NCBI GenBank assembly: GCA_945827785.1
Contig: CALZOR010000008.1
Location: 1 to 43,995 of the forward strand
Reading direction: 5' to 3'
Length of the DNA: 43,995 nucleotides
DNA from: an uncultured Bacteroidales bacterium
Lineage (GTDB): Bacteria > Bacteroidota > Bacteroidia > Bacteroidales > UBA932
In this document: positions 8,676 to 16,524 of the stretch, one piece after another
How positions within the stretch are numbered: the first letter of the stretch is position 1
How the letters are laid out: each line of letters starts with the position of its first letter
Program-made: the position numbers and the translations under genes
Notes under the pieces: model-generated
Database searches by the model: none
What the model was told of the DNA's origin: nothing
The model's input: the letters and a program-made list of their open reading frames with translations, nothing else

Positions 8676-10481
8676 ATGGAAATTAGAAACATCGCAATCA
8701 TCGCCCACGTTGACCATGGAAAAACCACCCTGGTTGACAGGATGATTTATCAGGCGCGTCAGGCACGCGAGCAGGAGAAGTTGGGAGAACTGATCCTCGA
8801 TAACAATGACCTCGAAAGGGAAAGAGGTATCACAATCCTTGCAAAAAACGTATCAGTTACATATAAGGGAGTGAAAATCAATGTGATAGACACTCCGGGC
8901 CATAGCGACTTCGGAGGCGAGGTCGAGCGCGTGCTCAACATGGCTGACGGTGTCCTTCTGCTTGTGGACGCATTTGAAGGCTGCATGCCGCAGACAAGGT
9001 TCGTGCTTCAGAAAGCAATTGAGATGGGCAAGAAACCGGTTGTGGTGATAAATAAGGTTGACAAGCTGAACTGCCGTCCGGATGAGGTTCAGGAAGAGGT
9101 TTTCGACCTGATGTTCTCTCTCGGGGCAACTGAGGACCAGCTTGATTTCAAGACTGTTTACGGAAGTGCAAAGCAGGGATGGATGTCCTATGACTGGAAA
9201 CAGCCGACAAACGACATCACTGCTCTTCTCGATACGATTCTGGAGGTGATTCCTGCTCCTGAAAAGAATGAAGGAACTCCGCAGATGCTGATTTCGTCTC
9301 TCGAATATTCTCCTTACGTGGGACGGATTGCAGTCGGAAGGGTTACCAGAGGTGCCCTCACTGCAGGCATGAACATCACTCTCTGCAAGAGATATGACAT
9401 TCAGGAAAAACAGAAAATAAAGGACCTGATGATTTTTGACGGCCTCGGAAAGACCAAGGTGGATACGGTTGAGTGCGGGGACATCTGCGCCGTTGTCGGC
9501 ATCGAAGGTTTCGAGATCGGAGATACCATTGCTGACTGGGAAAATCCTGAGCCGCTTCCTCCGATCGAGGTCGATGAGCCTACGATGAGCATGCTCTTCT
9601 GCATCAACAACTCTCCGTTCTTCGGACGTGAGGGCAAGTTCGTCACTTCCCGTCACCTTAAGGAGCGTCTTGACAAGGAGCTTGAGAAGAACCTTGCGCT
9701 CAGGGTGAAACCGGGCCCGAATGCCGATTCGTTCATCGTTTACGGTAGGGGAGTCCTGCATCTTTCTGTCCTGATTGAGACAATGAGACGTGAAGGCTTT
9801 GAACTTCAGGTTGGCCAGCCGAAGGTCCTCGACAAGACAATCAACGGACAGAGGTGCGAGCCTATAGAAAATCTTACAATCGAGGTGCCTGAGGAGTTTG
9901 TCGGAAAGGCCATTGAAATGGCAACCAGACGTAAGGGAGCCCTCATCCAGATGGAAAACAGGGGCGACAGGACGCATCTTGAGTTCGACATTCCTGCACG
10001 TGGCCTCATGGGTCTCAGAAGCAACCTTCTCACTGCAACCCAGGGAGAGGCTGTCGTTGCCCACAGGTTCAAGGGTTATGAACCGTACAAGGGAGAGATC
10101 GAGCGCAGGACAAACGGTTCCCTCGTTTCGCTTGAGACCGGACTTTCCGTTGCTTACTCTATGGATAAGCTTCAGGACAGGGGACGTTTCTTCATCGAGC
10201 CGGGAGTTGACATCTATGCCGGACAGGTTGTCGGCGAGCATACTCGCGAAAGAGACCTCAATATCAATATCTGCAAGACCAAGAAGCTGACCAACATGCG
10301 TGCTTCGGGAAGCGATGACAAGGTGATGCTTCCTCCTCCGATTGTTTTCTCTCTCGAGGAGGCTTTGGAGTATATTCAGGAGGACGAACTTGTTGAGGTA
10401 ACCCCTAAGTCGATGAGAATCAGGAAAATAATCCTTGACGAAATTGAACGCAAGCGTCGTGGAAATGTAGCTGAGGAATAG
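8676..10481 (+). CDS. typA: ribosome-associated GTPase TypA/BipA
   Basis: Translational GTPase of the EF-G family that binds the ribosome and aids 50S assembly and stress adaptation. The N-terminus shows G1 (AHVDHGKTT), G3 (DTPGH) and G4 (NKVD), followed by EF-G-like domains; the C-terminus carries the BipA-specific region. Length 601 is normal. It is a single-gene unit: its own -7 box lies upstream and a hairpin pair begins at its stop codon. The 547-residue antisense ORF over it is a frame shadow. Confidence 0.97.
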   Translation: MEIRNIAIIAHVDHGKTTLVDRMIYQARQAREQEKLGELILDNNDLERERGITILAKNVSVTYKGVKINVIDTPGHSDFGGEVERVLNMADGVLLLVDAFEGCMPQTRFVLQKAIEMGKKPVVVINKVDKLNCRPDEVQEEVFDLMFSLGATEDQLDFKTVYGSAKQGWMSYDWKQPTNDITALLDTILEVIPAPEKNEGTPQMLISSLEYSPYVGRIAVGRVTRGALTAGMNITLCKRYDIQEKQKIKDLMIFDGLGKTKVDTVECGDICAVVGIEGFEIGDTIADWENPEPLPPIEVDEPTMSMLFCINNSPFFGREGKFVTSRHLKERLDKELEKNLALRVKPGPNADSFIVYGRGVLHLSVLIETMRREGFELQVGQPKVLDKTINGQRCEPIENLTIEVPEEFVGKAIEMATRRKGALIQMENRGDRTHLEFDIPARGLMGLRSNLLTATQGEAVVAHRFKGYEPYKGEIERRTNGSLVSLETGLSVAYSMDKLQDRGRFFIEPGVDIYAGQVVGEHTRERDLNINICKTKKLTNMRASGSDDKVMLPPPIVFSLEEALEYIQEDELVEVTPKSMRIRKIILDEIERKRRGNVAEE

Positions 10482-10528
10482 TTTTTCCGGGCCCATAAGG
10501 TGGAAAAACTCTTTTTCAACTGAAAAAG
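10480..10528 (+). terminator. double hairpin after typA
   Basis: Two consecutive inverted repeats. The first is AGTTTTTCC / GGAAAAACT (9-bp arms, starting in the stop codon); the second is CTTTTTCA-AC-TGAAAAAG (8-bp arms). T-rich sequence follows the first stem. Probably ends the typA transcript before the yceD promoter, which begins one base later. Confidence 0.55.
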
Positions 10529-10560
10529 TTTGAAAGTTTCGAAAGTTTTCTTTACCTTTG
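10529..10560 (+). promoter_or_regulatory. Bacteroidota promoter for yceD-rpmF
   Basis: TTTG (10529-10532), 20-bp spacer, TACCTTTG (10553-10560). A full consensus match. It overlaps the track's TTG start of the yceD ORF, which shows that the real start is the ATG at 10588. Confidence 0.85.
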
Positions 10561-10587
10561 CGGGCTCAAAATCTATTTTTAGGGTTG

Positions 10588-11115
10588 ATGGACGTAAAAC
10601 TTGAAATACCTTTGAATGGATTGACTTGTGGGCAGACTCGTTTCTGCTGGCAGGTTGGGAAGGAGTTCTTTGAGTCTTTTGGCAATTCTGAAATATTCGG
10701 TGCAGCTCTTGAGGTGGAAGCTCTGGTAGGCAAGCAGGGAAGAAATGTGATGGTCAGCGGCAATGCTTCCGGAAGCGTAACGGTCGAATGTGACAGATGC
10801 CTTGAGGATTTGCAGATTCCGGTCTGTGCTGATTTCGAGCTTGAAATCAGGTTCGGGGATGGAGAGGATGAGCAGCAGGAAGACGGACGTGAGATTCTGT
10901 ATGTTCCTGGGACTGATACTGAAATGGATCTGGGGCAGATAGTATATGACTATGTATGTCTGTCGCTGCCTATTCAGAGGGTTCATCCCGAAGGGGAATG
11001 CAATCCGGATGCAGTAAGGTTCCTCGGAATGGAAACCGAGGAGGATGCCTCGGAGGAGGCTCCTGAGCAGAACAATCCTTTTGCAGCGTTGAAAGGACTC
11101 TTTGGAGAAAACTAA
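10588..11115 (+). CDS. yceD: YceD/DUF177 family protein
   Basis: About 175 residues. The central CDRCLEDLQIPV is the typical DUF177 signature, followed by an acidic stretch and DLGQIVYDYVCLSLPIQRVHPEGEC. The family is tied to 23S rRNA accumulation and is very often encoded just before rpmF, as here. I take the ATG at 10588 (MDVKLEIPL), since the upstream TTG lies in the promoter. The 217-bp gap to rpmF is long for this pair and holds several hairpins. Confidence 0.88.
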   Translation: MDVKLEIPLNGLTCGQTRFCWQVGKEFFESFGNSEIFGAALEVEALVGKQGRNVMVSGNASGSVTVECDRCLEDLQIPVCADFELEIRFGDGEDEQQEDGREILYVPGTDTEMDLGQIVYDYVCLSLPIQRVHPEGECNPDAVRFLGMETEEDASEEAPEQNNPFAALKGLFGEN

Positions 11116-11122
11116 GATAATT

Positions 11123-11302
11123 AAGTTTCGCATTTAGCGAAACTACCATATTTAGAGACCTTTAGGTCGATAATAAGTCCCTTCCCCGGGGGAAGGGATT
11201 TAGGGATAGGTCCTCGTAAAAAGGGAAATGTGCGGTGGGAAGAAGTTTCGCAAGCGGCACAACCCTCAGGATCATAATAAGTTATAACTTGCGAAACTTG
11301 AG
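11123..11302 (+). repeat. hairpin-rich leader between yceD and rpmF
   Basis: Contains four inverted repeats: AGTTTCGC-ATTTA-GCGAAACT (11124-11144), GACC-TTTA-GGTC (11157-11168), TCCCTTCCCC-G-GGGGAAGGGA (11178-11198), and the long-range pair AAGTTTCGCAAG (from about 11248) with CTTGCGAAACTT (ending 11299). The outermost AAGTTTCGC and GCGAAACTT form 9-bp terminal inverted repeats of a 177-bp block. This could be a small inserted repeat element or an attenuator-like leader; sequence alone does not decide. Confidence 0.5.
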
Positions 11303-11332
11303 TAAGATATTAATAATTAAAAATATAGAACA

Positions 11333-11515
11333 ATGGCACATCCGAAACACAAAGTCTCTAAGCAGAGACGTGACAAAAGAAGAACACATGACGTTGCGGT
11401 AGTTCCTACCCTCGCTACTTGTTCAAACTGTGGCGCAACAATCATGTATCACAGAGTATGTCCAGAGTGCGGCTACTACAGAGGCCGTCAGATTATCGAG
11501 AAGAAAGCTGAGTAA
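11333..11515 (+). CDS. rpmF: 50S ribosomal protein L32
   Basis: 60-residue protein with the standard L32 start (MAHPKHKVSKQRRDKRRTHD) and a zinc ribbon with two Cys pairs (CSNCG and CPECG). All four zinc ligands are kept, so this is the zinc-containing form. Follows yceD; the fatty-acid genes often found next in other Bacteroidales (fabH) are absent and a tRNA-Arg gene follows instead. Confidence 0.97.
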   Translation: MAHPKHKVSKQRRDKRRTHDVAVVPTLATCSNCGATIMYHRVCPECGYYRGRQIIEKKAE

Positions 11516-11545
11516 GTTTTCTCCGGTAAAGAGGGACACTCTCAT

Positions 11546-11617
11546 GGCCCTGTAGTTCAACGGATAGAATGGAAGTTTCCTAAACTTTAGATAGCAGTTC
11601 GATTCTGCTCGGGGCTA
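11546..11617 (+). tRNA. tRNA-Arg (CCT anticodon)
   Basis: GGCCCTG acceptor arm pairs with CGGGGCT; anticodon arm GAAGT-TTCCTAA-ACTTT gives anticodon CCT (reads AGG). T-arm GCAGTTCGATTCTGC is complete. CCA is not encoded. 72 nt. It lies 30 bp after rpmF and just before a terminator, so it may be co-transcribed with rpmF. Confidence 0.94.
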
Positions 11618-11624
11618 CAAAATT

Positions 11625-11648
11625 GGCGACCAACCGGTCGCCTTTTTT
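11625..11648 (+). terminator. intrinsic terminator after tRNA-Arg
   Basis: GGCGACC-AACC-GGTCGCC followed directly by six T residues. A textbook rho-independent terminator closing the yceD-rpmF-tRNA-Arg unit. Confidence 0.9.
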
Positions 11649-11741
11649 GTTCTGTATCTTCACTTTGCCCCATTCATGGTAAAGAGGAGCAATTTTGGAA
11701 GATTCCTTATGAAAAATAATCGTTAACTCCGCAAAAAGTGG

Positions 11742-11749
11742 TATTTTTG
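11742..11749 (+). promoter_or_regulatory. -7 box upstream of the SDR gene
   Basis: TATTTTTG fits TAnnTTTG and ends 9 bp before the ATG at 11759. It falls inside the track's extended ORF, arguing against the GTG start at 11738. Confidence 0.5.
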
Positions 11750-11758
11750 CGCCTGCGT

Positions 11759-12607
11759 ATGGAAATTATGAAAAAGAAAGAATTCGGAAAATATGAAAAG
11801 TATGCTCTCGTGACGGGAGCCGCATCCGGGATGGGCCGGCTATATACCATCCGTCTTGCCACCATGGGCTATAATGTGATACCGGTGGATATAAATAAGG
11901 AAGGTCTGGATCAGACCTGCTCTATGGCGAAGGATGCCGTCATGGCCCTGGAAGGCCTTGATACGGATGCCAGAGGCAGGTTCAGGATGCTCCCTCTCGT
12001 GCAGGACCTTTCTCTGAGAGAGGCCGCAGAGCAGGTGTTCCAAAAGACTGAGGCTGAGGGATGTAAGGTGGAAGTGCTTGTAAACAATGCCGGCATCATG
12101 TATTGCAAGGGAATAGCTGAAACGGCTGAGAGAAAGCTTGAACTCATAATGGCAGTACACATGACAACGCCTCTGATGCTTTGCCGCAAATATGTCAACG
12201 GAATGAAGGAGAGGGGATGCGGCTATATCCTGAACATTTCCTCGCTTGCGGCATGGATGAGCTGGCCGGGTATCGGAATGTACGGAAATACCAAGCGCTT
12301 CGTGAAGGATTATTCACGTGAGCTCAGAATCGAATGTCAGAAGACGGGCGTCAGCGTCACGAATGCTTATTTCGGCGCAGTTGACACTCCTCTTGTCCCT
12401 TTGAGGGACGACTTGAGGAAGCTTGCAAGGGGACTGACTGTCATGATTCGCCCGGAGAAGGCAGTGAGCAGGGCTTTGAGAGCTACATTCAACCGCCGCA
12501 GGGGAGTAATGCCGGGATTGGTGAACTGGATTTTCCTTCCGTTCATCATCATTTTGCCGGACTGCCTTCTCGGCTGGATATACAGGAAGGTAAAAAAATA
12601 TTTGTAA
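11759..12607 (+). CDS. short-chain dehydrogenase/reductase
   Basis: Classical SDR fold, substrate unknown. TGAASGMG is the NAD(P) glycine motif, NNAG the structural motif, and SSLAAW...YGNTK holds the catalytic Ser, Tyr and Lys. A hydrophobic C-terminal segment (LVNWIFLPFIIILPDCLLGWIYRKVKK) looks like a membrane anchor, reminiscent of sterol/lipid-type SDRs. Start is either ATG 11759 or ATG 11768 (MKKKEFGK); the -7 box favours one of these over the track start. The trxB -7 box overlaps its stop codon. Confidence 0.85.
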   Translation: MEIMKKKEFGKYEKYALVTGAASGMGRLYTIRLATMGYNVIPVDINKEGLDQTCSMAKDAVMALEGLDTDARGRFRMLPLVQDLSLREAAEQVFQKTEAEGCKVEVLVNNAGIMYCKGIAETAERKLELIMAVHMTTPLMLCRKYVNGMKERGCGYILNISSLAAWMSWPGIGMYGNTKRFVKDYSRELRIECQKTGVSVTNAYFGAVDTPLVPLRDDLRKLARGLTVMIRPEKAVSRALRATFNRRRGVMPGLVNWIFLPFIIILPDCLLGWIYRKVKKYL

Positions 12608-12611
12608 TTTT

Positions 12612-12623
12612 GTGAAACTTGAG
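12612..12623 (+). repeat. GCGAAACTTGAG-type motif upstream of trxB
   Basis: GTGAAACTTGAG lies directly after a TAATTTTG -7 box (12605-12612) and 23 bp before the trxB ATG. One of four copies of this motif in upstream regions in the window. Confidence 0.5.
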
Positions 12624-12645
12624 TATAAACATTGAAAACGCTACC

Positions 12646-13578
12646 ATGCAGACAGAAATAGTAAATTGCCTGATAGTAGGAGGCGGCCCTGCGGGTTACA
12701 CCGCAGCAATCTATGCCTCACGTGCGGATTTGTCCCCTGTGCTTTATGAGGGAATCCAGCCGGGAGGTCAGCTCACTACGACAACCGACATTGAGAATTA
12801 TCCCGGATTTGAGAACGGCATCTCCGGGAATGCCCTGATGGAAACCATGCGTGCCCAGGCTGTAAGGCTTGGAGCGGACGTCCGTACCGGTACTGTAACT
12901 GATGCGGATCTTTCTTCTCGTCCGTTCAGGATCACAATTGACGGAGAGAAAGACATCATGGCCAGGTCGCTTATCATCGCAACCGGAGCCACTGCAAAAT
13001 ATCTCGGCCTTCCGTCTGAAACAAAGTACCGAGGCCTCGGCGTTTCAGCCTGCGCTACATGTGACGGCTTTTTCTACAGGAAGAAGACAGTTGCAGTCGT
13101 AGGCGGAGGAGATACTGCATGTGAAGAGGCAACCTACCTTGCCGGACTTTGCAAGAAGGTTTATATGATTGTCCGCAGGGATGTGCTCAGGGCTTCCCAG
13201 ACAATGCAGGAGAGGGTGATGTCCACGGAAAACATTGAAGTACTCTGGAACTGCAACACCCGCGAAGTACTCGGAAATGAATATGGAGTTACCGGGGCGA
13301 GGCTTGAGAGAAAGGATGGCGAGATTTTTGATATAGAGCTGAACGGCTTTTTCCTGGCCATTGGCCACCACCCTAATTCAGATGTGTTCAACAAGTGGAT
13401 TGCCGTGGACAAAGAGGGCTACATCATAACGGACGGCAAGTCTTCAAAGACCAATGTTGAAGGTGTTTTTGCAGCAGGAGATGTTCAGGACCCTGTTTAC
13501 AGGCAGGCCATCAATGCTGCAGCGTCCGGCTGCCGTGCCGCCCTGGATGCGGAAAAGTTCCTAAAAATGCAAAAATGA
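12646..13578 (+). CDS. trxB: thioredoxin-disulfide reductase
   Basis: Flavoenzyme passing electrons from NADPH through FAD to thioredoxin. GGGPAGYTAA is the FAD-binding motif, CATC (Cys136 and Cys139) the redox-active disulfide in the NADPH domain, GGGDTACEEA the NADPH motif, and VFAAGDVQD the second FAD motif. 310 residues, as usual. I start at ATG 12646 (MQTEIVNCLIVGGG); the track's TTG lies in the promoter region. Its stop overlaps the bamD ATG by 4 bp. Confidence 0.95.
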   Translation: MQTEIVNCLIVGGGPAGYTAAIYASRADLSPVLYEGIQPGGQLTTTTDIENYPGFENGISGNALMETMRAQAVRLGADVRTGTVTDADLSSRPFRITIDGEKDIMARSLIIATGATAKYLGLPSETKYRGLGVSACATCDGFFYRKKTVAVVGGGDTACEEATYLAGLCKKVYMIVRRDVLRASQTMQERVMSTENIEVLWNCNTREVLGNEYGVTGARLERKDGEIFDIELNGFFLAIGHHPNSDVFNKWIAVDKEGYIITDGKSSKTNVEGVFAAGDVQDPVYRQAINAAASGCRAALDAEKFLKMQK

Positions 13579-14489
13579 CAATGAAATTGAGAAATCTTAT
13601 CCTTGCAGTGGCTTCACTGCTGGCTCTGGCTTCATGCAAATCACAGTATGAGGCAATTTTGTCGAGCAACGATGCTGATGCAAAGTATGAAGCTGCCTTC
13701 GAGTATTACAATAACCGCAAATATTCAAAGGCTGCCAATCTTTTCGAATCACTTTCAGTATTGACAAATGGAACCGAGAGGGATGACACCGTCAGGTATT
13801 ACTGGGGATTGAGCAACTATAAATTTAAGGACTACTACACTGCGGAAACCAATTTCGAGCAGTTCCTTGAGGTGTATCCGAGAAGCCCGTTCGCATCTGA
13901 AGCGCGCTTCCTCAGGCTGGACTGCCTCTATCGTTCCACCCTCAGGTATGAACTCGACCAGACTCCGACTCACAAGGCAATTGCCGCCATTTCGGAATAT
14001 CTCATCGAATATCCTTCTTCAACTCATGCTGAAGAGTGCAACGACATGCTCGACGACCTGGGCGAAAGACTGGACCGCAAGGCTTATGAAAGCGCCAAAC
14101 TCTATTACAAGATGGAGGATTACCTCGCATCAAGGGTTGCCCTGCGCAATGTGCTGAAGGACAATTCGGAGAACCGTTATCGTGAGGATGTCCTTTATTA
14201 TATTGCAATGTCCTCTTATAAATATGCCCAGCTCAGTATCCCTTCGAAGCAGAGAGAGCGTTATCTGGTCTTTGTCGATGACTATTTCAATTTCATCGGT
14301 GAACTTCCGGAGTCAAAATACAGGAAGGAACTGGATGTCATATATCAGAGGGCGCAGAAAGCTCTTGGAAAAGCGCCTGTCGTGACAGAGGATTCCCACA
14401 AGAGTGAAAAGGATTTTGCCAAAGAAAGGCAGAAACTTCTGAAAGAATATCAGAAAAGCAAGAAAAAAAATGAAACCACCTCCAAATAA
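13575..14489 (+). CDS. bamD: outer membrane assembly lipoprotein BamD
   Basis: Lipoprotein of the BAM complex that inserts beta-barrel proteins into the outer membrane. The signal peptide ends in LALASC (lipidated Cys about 21), and the mature part consists of TPR-like helical repeats (FEYYNNRKYSKAANLFESL; YYWGLSNYKFKDYYTAETNFEQFL). 304 residues with a charged Lys-rich tail. Translation is likely coupled to trxB through the ATGA overlap. BamA, its partner, is encoded at 22600. Confidence 0.92.
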   Translation: MTMKLRNLILAVASLLALASCKSQYEAILSSNDADAKYEAAFEYYNNRKYSKAANLFESLSVLTNGTERDDTVRYYWGLSNYKFKDYYTAETNFEQFLEVYPRSPFASEARFLRLDCLYRSTLRYELDQTPTHKAIAAISEYLIEYPSSTHAEECNDMLDDLGERLDRKAYESAKLYYKMEDYLASRVALRNVLKDNSENRYREDVLYYIAMSSYKYAQLSIPSKQRERYLVFVDDYFNFIGELPESKYRKELDVIYQRAQKALGKAPVVTEDSHKSEKDFAKERQKLLKEYQKSKKKNETTSK

Positions 14490-14526
14490 AGGGGTATAAT
14501 TAAATAGAAGATAAAGATTTTTATAT

Positions 14527-14850
14527 ATGGCAAAGACAAAAGTACCTACAAACACAATCACACGTGACCTCTGCGACCTGGCTGCACCAACCGGGAACAT
14601 CTATGAAACAGTGGTAATCCTTTCAAAAAGAGCTAATCAGATTTCAATAGCTGAGAAAAAGGAACTTACACGCAAGCTTGAGGACTTCAAGAACGACCGT
14701 GACACCATGGAGGAGGTTTTCGAGAACCGTGAGCAGATTGAAATCTCAAAATACTACGAAAGACAGCCTAAGCCGTCACTCGTTGCCATTGAGGAATTCA
14801 AGGACAACGAAATTTTCTACAGGATGGCAAAGCAGGAGGACGAAGAGTAA
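14527..14850 (+). CDS. rpoZ: RNA polymerase subunit omega, Bacteroidota type
   Basis: 107 residues. TGNIYETVVILSKRANQIS and EVFENREQIEISKYYE are hallmarks of the divergent omega subunit of Bacteroidota, which supports RNA polymerase assembly. Length is normal for this form. Lies between bamD and recN; only 3 bp separate it from recN. In the Bacteroides genomes I know, coaBC and a DUF4835/PorD gene sit between rpoZ and recN; both are missing here. Confidence 0.92.
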   Translation: MAKTKVPTNTITRDLCDLAAPTGNIYETVVILSKRANQISIAEKKELTRKLEDFKNDRDTMEEVFENREQIEISKYYERQPKPSLVAIEEFKDNEIFYRMAKQEDEE

Positions 14851-14853
14851 GTC

Positions 14854-16524
14854 ATGCTTTCAAGGCTCCAAGTCAAGAATTTTGTACTGATAGACTCTCT
14901 GGAAATTGATTTTCCGGAGGGTCTGGTCATTATTACTGGCCAGACCGGTGCAGGAAAGTCCATACTTCTGGGGGCCCTCTCCCTTGTGATGGGATCCAAG
15001 GCAGATGCCGGGATGCTTTCTGACGGAGCCGAAAACTGTGTCGTTGAAGCCGAATTCGAGGCTGCAGGGCTTGAAGAAGGGCTTCTTCCGATACTTGAAG
15101 AAAACGATATCGACTGGGACGGGGGACATCTGATTCTCAGACGTGTTGTCAACCGTTCCGGAAGGTCCAGGGCCTTTGTAAATGACTCTCCTGTGCCTTT
15201 GCAAGTGCTTCAGAACATTTCATCCCGCCTTATTGACATTCACTCCCAGCATCAGACTCTGCTTTTGGCTGACAGGCAGTTCCAACTTTCAATACTTGAC
15301 CATTTTGCCGGCAATTCGCAGCTGCTTAACGACTGTGCAGAAGCTTGGCGCAATCTTGGCCGCCTGAGAGGCGAACTGGAAGAACTTGATCGGAGGATTG
15401 CTGCAATTGAAAGGGACAGGGACTATAATGAGGCGCAGTTCCGCCAGCTGGATGCCGCTGCCCTTCGCTCCGGCGAGCTTGAGGAACTTGAGCAGGAGCA
15501 GAAGAGCCTTGCAAATGCCGAGGAGATAAAGACGGCATTGTGTTCTGTCGAGGCCATGTATGATGCTTCTGCATCGCAGGACGGACTGTCGATGGACGCT
15601 TCCCTTAAGGAGGCTTTCAAGCAACTGAATAAGGTTTCTAAATATCTTCCTGCTGCGGAAGAACTTGCCCGCAGGATTGACTCATGCCGTCTTGAGCTTG
15701 AGGATATAGTCTCGGAGGTTAGTTCTCTCAATGACGGAACTCTTCTTTCTGAAAGTCGTCTTGAAGAGGTTGAGGCTCGTATGTCCTTGATATACAGCCT
15801 TATGACAAAACATTCCTGTGCAAATGAGGCTGAGCTGATTGCTCTCAGGGACAGTTTGTCGGAGAATCTTGCCGACTCCACCATCCTTCTTGAACGCCGG
15901 GAAGCCCTTTCAAAGGAAATTTCTAAAGCAGAATCTGTTTTCGATTCTTTTGCTCTCGCTCTACGCAACTCAAGGCAAGCTGCTGCTAAGCCTTTTGCCC
16001 GGAGCATTGAAGAGTCCATCCGTTCTCTTGAACTGCCTTATGCTGTGTTTGAGGTGGCACTATCAGAAAGTGCTCCTTCATCAACGGGAACGGATACGGT
16101 CATCTTCCGTTTCAGCGCCAACAATACATCTCCGGTGGAGCTTTCAAAATGTGCTTCCGGAGGCGAACTCTCACGTATCATGCTCTCTCTCAAGGCCATG
16201 ATGGCCCGCTTCACCCAGATGCCTACAATGATATTCGATGAAATAGATACTGGAGTATCAGGCAGTGTCGCGGACAAGATCGGTTCCATGGTATGCGGGA
16301 TGGGCCGCTCAATGCAGGTCTTTGCAATTACCCACCTGCCTCAGGTTGCAGCCAAGGGCGATGCCCACTACCTTGTTTCCAAGGAAATGAAATCAGGACA
16401 CGCCGTGTCCACCATAACAAGAATTCAGGGGCGCGAACGTGTCCTGGAAGTTGCGAGAATGCTCAGCGGCTCTCATCTGACCGATGCGGCAATCGCCAAT
16501 GCCGAGGCCCTTCTCAAAGGCTGA
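14854..16524 (+). CDS. recN: DNA repair protein RecN
   Basis: SMC-like ATPase acting in double-strand break repair. Walker A GQTGAGKS near the N-terminus, two long coiled-coil arms (about residues 160-370, rich in Glu, Leu and Arg), then the signature CASGGELSRIMLSLK and Walker B TMIFDEIDTGVSG, so head domains lie at both ends as expected. 556 residues is normal. Stop codon abuts the stop codon of the convergent LysM gene with no spacer and no visible terminator. Confidence 0.95.
   Translation: MLSRLQVKNFVLIDSLEIDFPEGLVIITGQTGAGKSILLGALSLVMGSKADAGMLSDGAENCVVEAEFEAAGLEEGLLPILEENDIDWDGGHLILRRVVNRSGRSRAFVNDSPVPLQVLQNISSRLIDIHSQHQTLLLADRQFQLSILDHFAGNSQLLNDCAEAWRNLGRLRGELEELDRRIAAIERDRDYNEAQFRQLDAAALRSGELEELEQEQKSLANAEEIKTALCSVEAMYDASASQDGLSMDASLKEAFKQLNKVSKYLPAAEELARRIDSCRLELEDIVSEVSSLNDGTLLSESRLEEVEARMSLIYSLMTKHSCANEAELIALRDSLSENLADSTILLERREALSKEISKAESVFDSFALALRNSRQAAAKPFARSIEESIRSLELPYAVFEVALSESAPSSTGTDTVIFRFSANNTSPVELSKCASGGELSRIMLSLKAMMARFTQMPTMIFDEIDTGVSGSVADKIGSMVCGMGRSMQVFAITHLPQVAAKGDAHYLVSKEMKSGHAVSTITRIQGRERVLEVARMLSGSHLTDAAIANAEALLKG

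Noticed and set aside
8853-10496. 547-residue ORF antisense to typA
   Set aside because: Lies wholly opposite a well-supported gene in a frame that stays open because of its codon bias; no signal, motif or promoter supports it.
11546-11648. tRNA-Arg as an integration site
   Set aside because: The 3' end of the tRNA is not repeated nearby and no integrase is present; a normal terminator follows.
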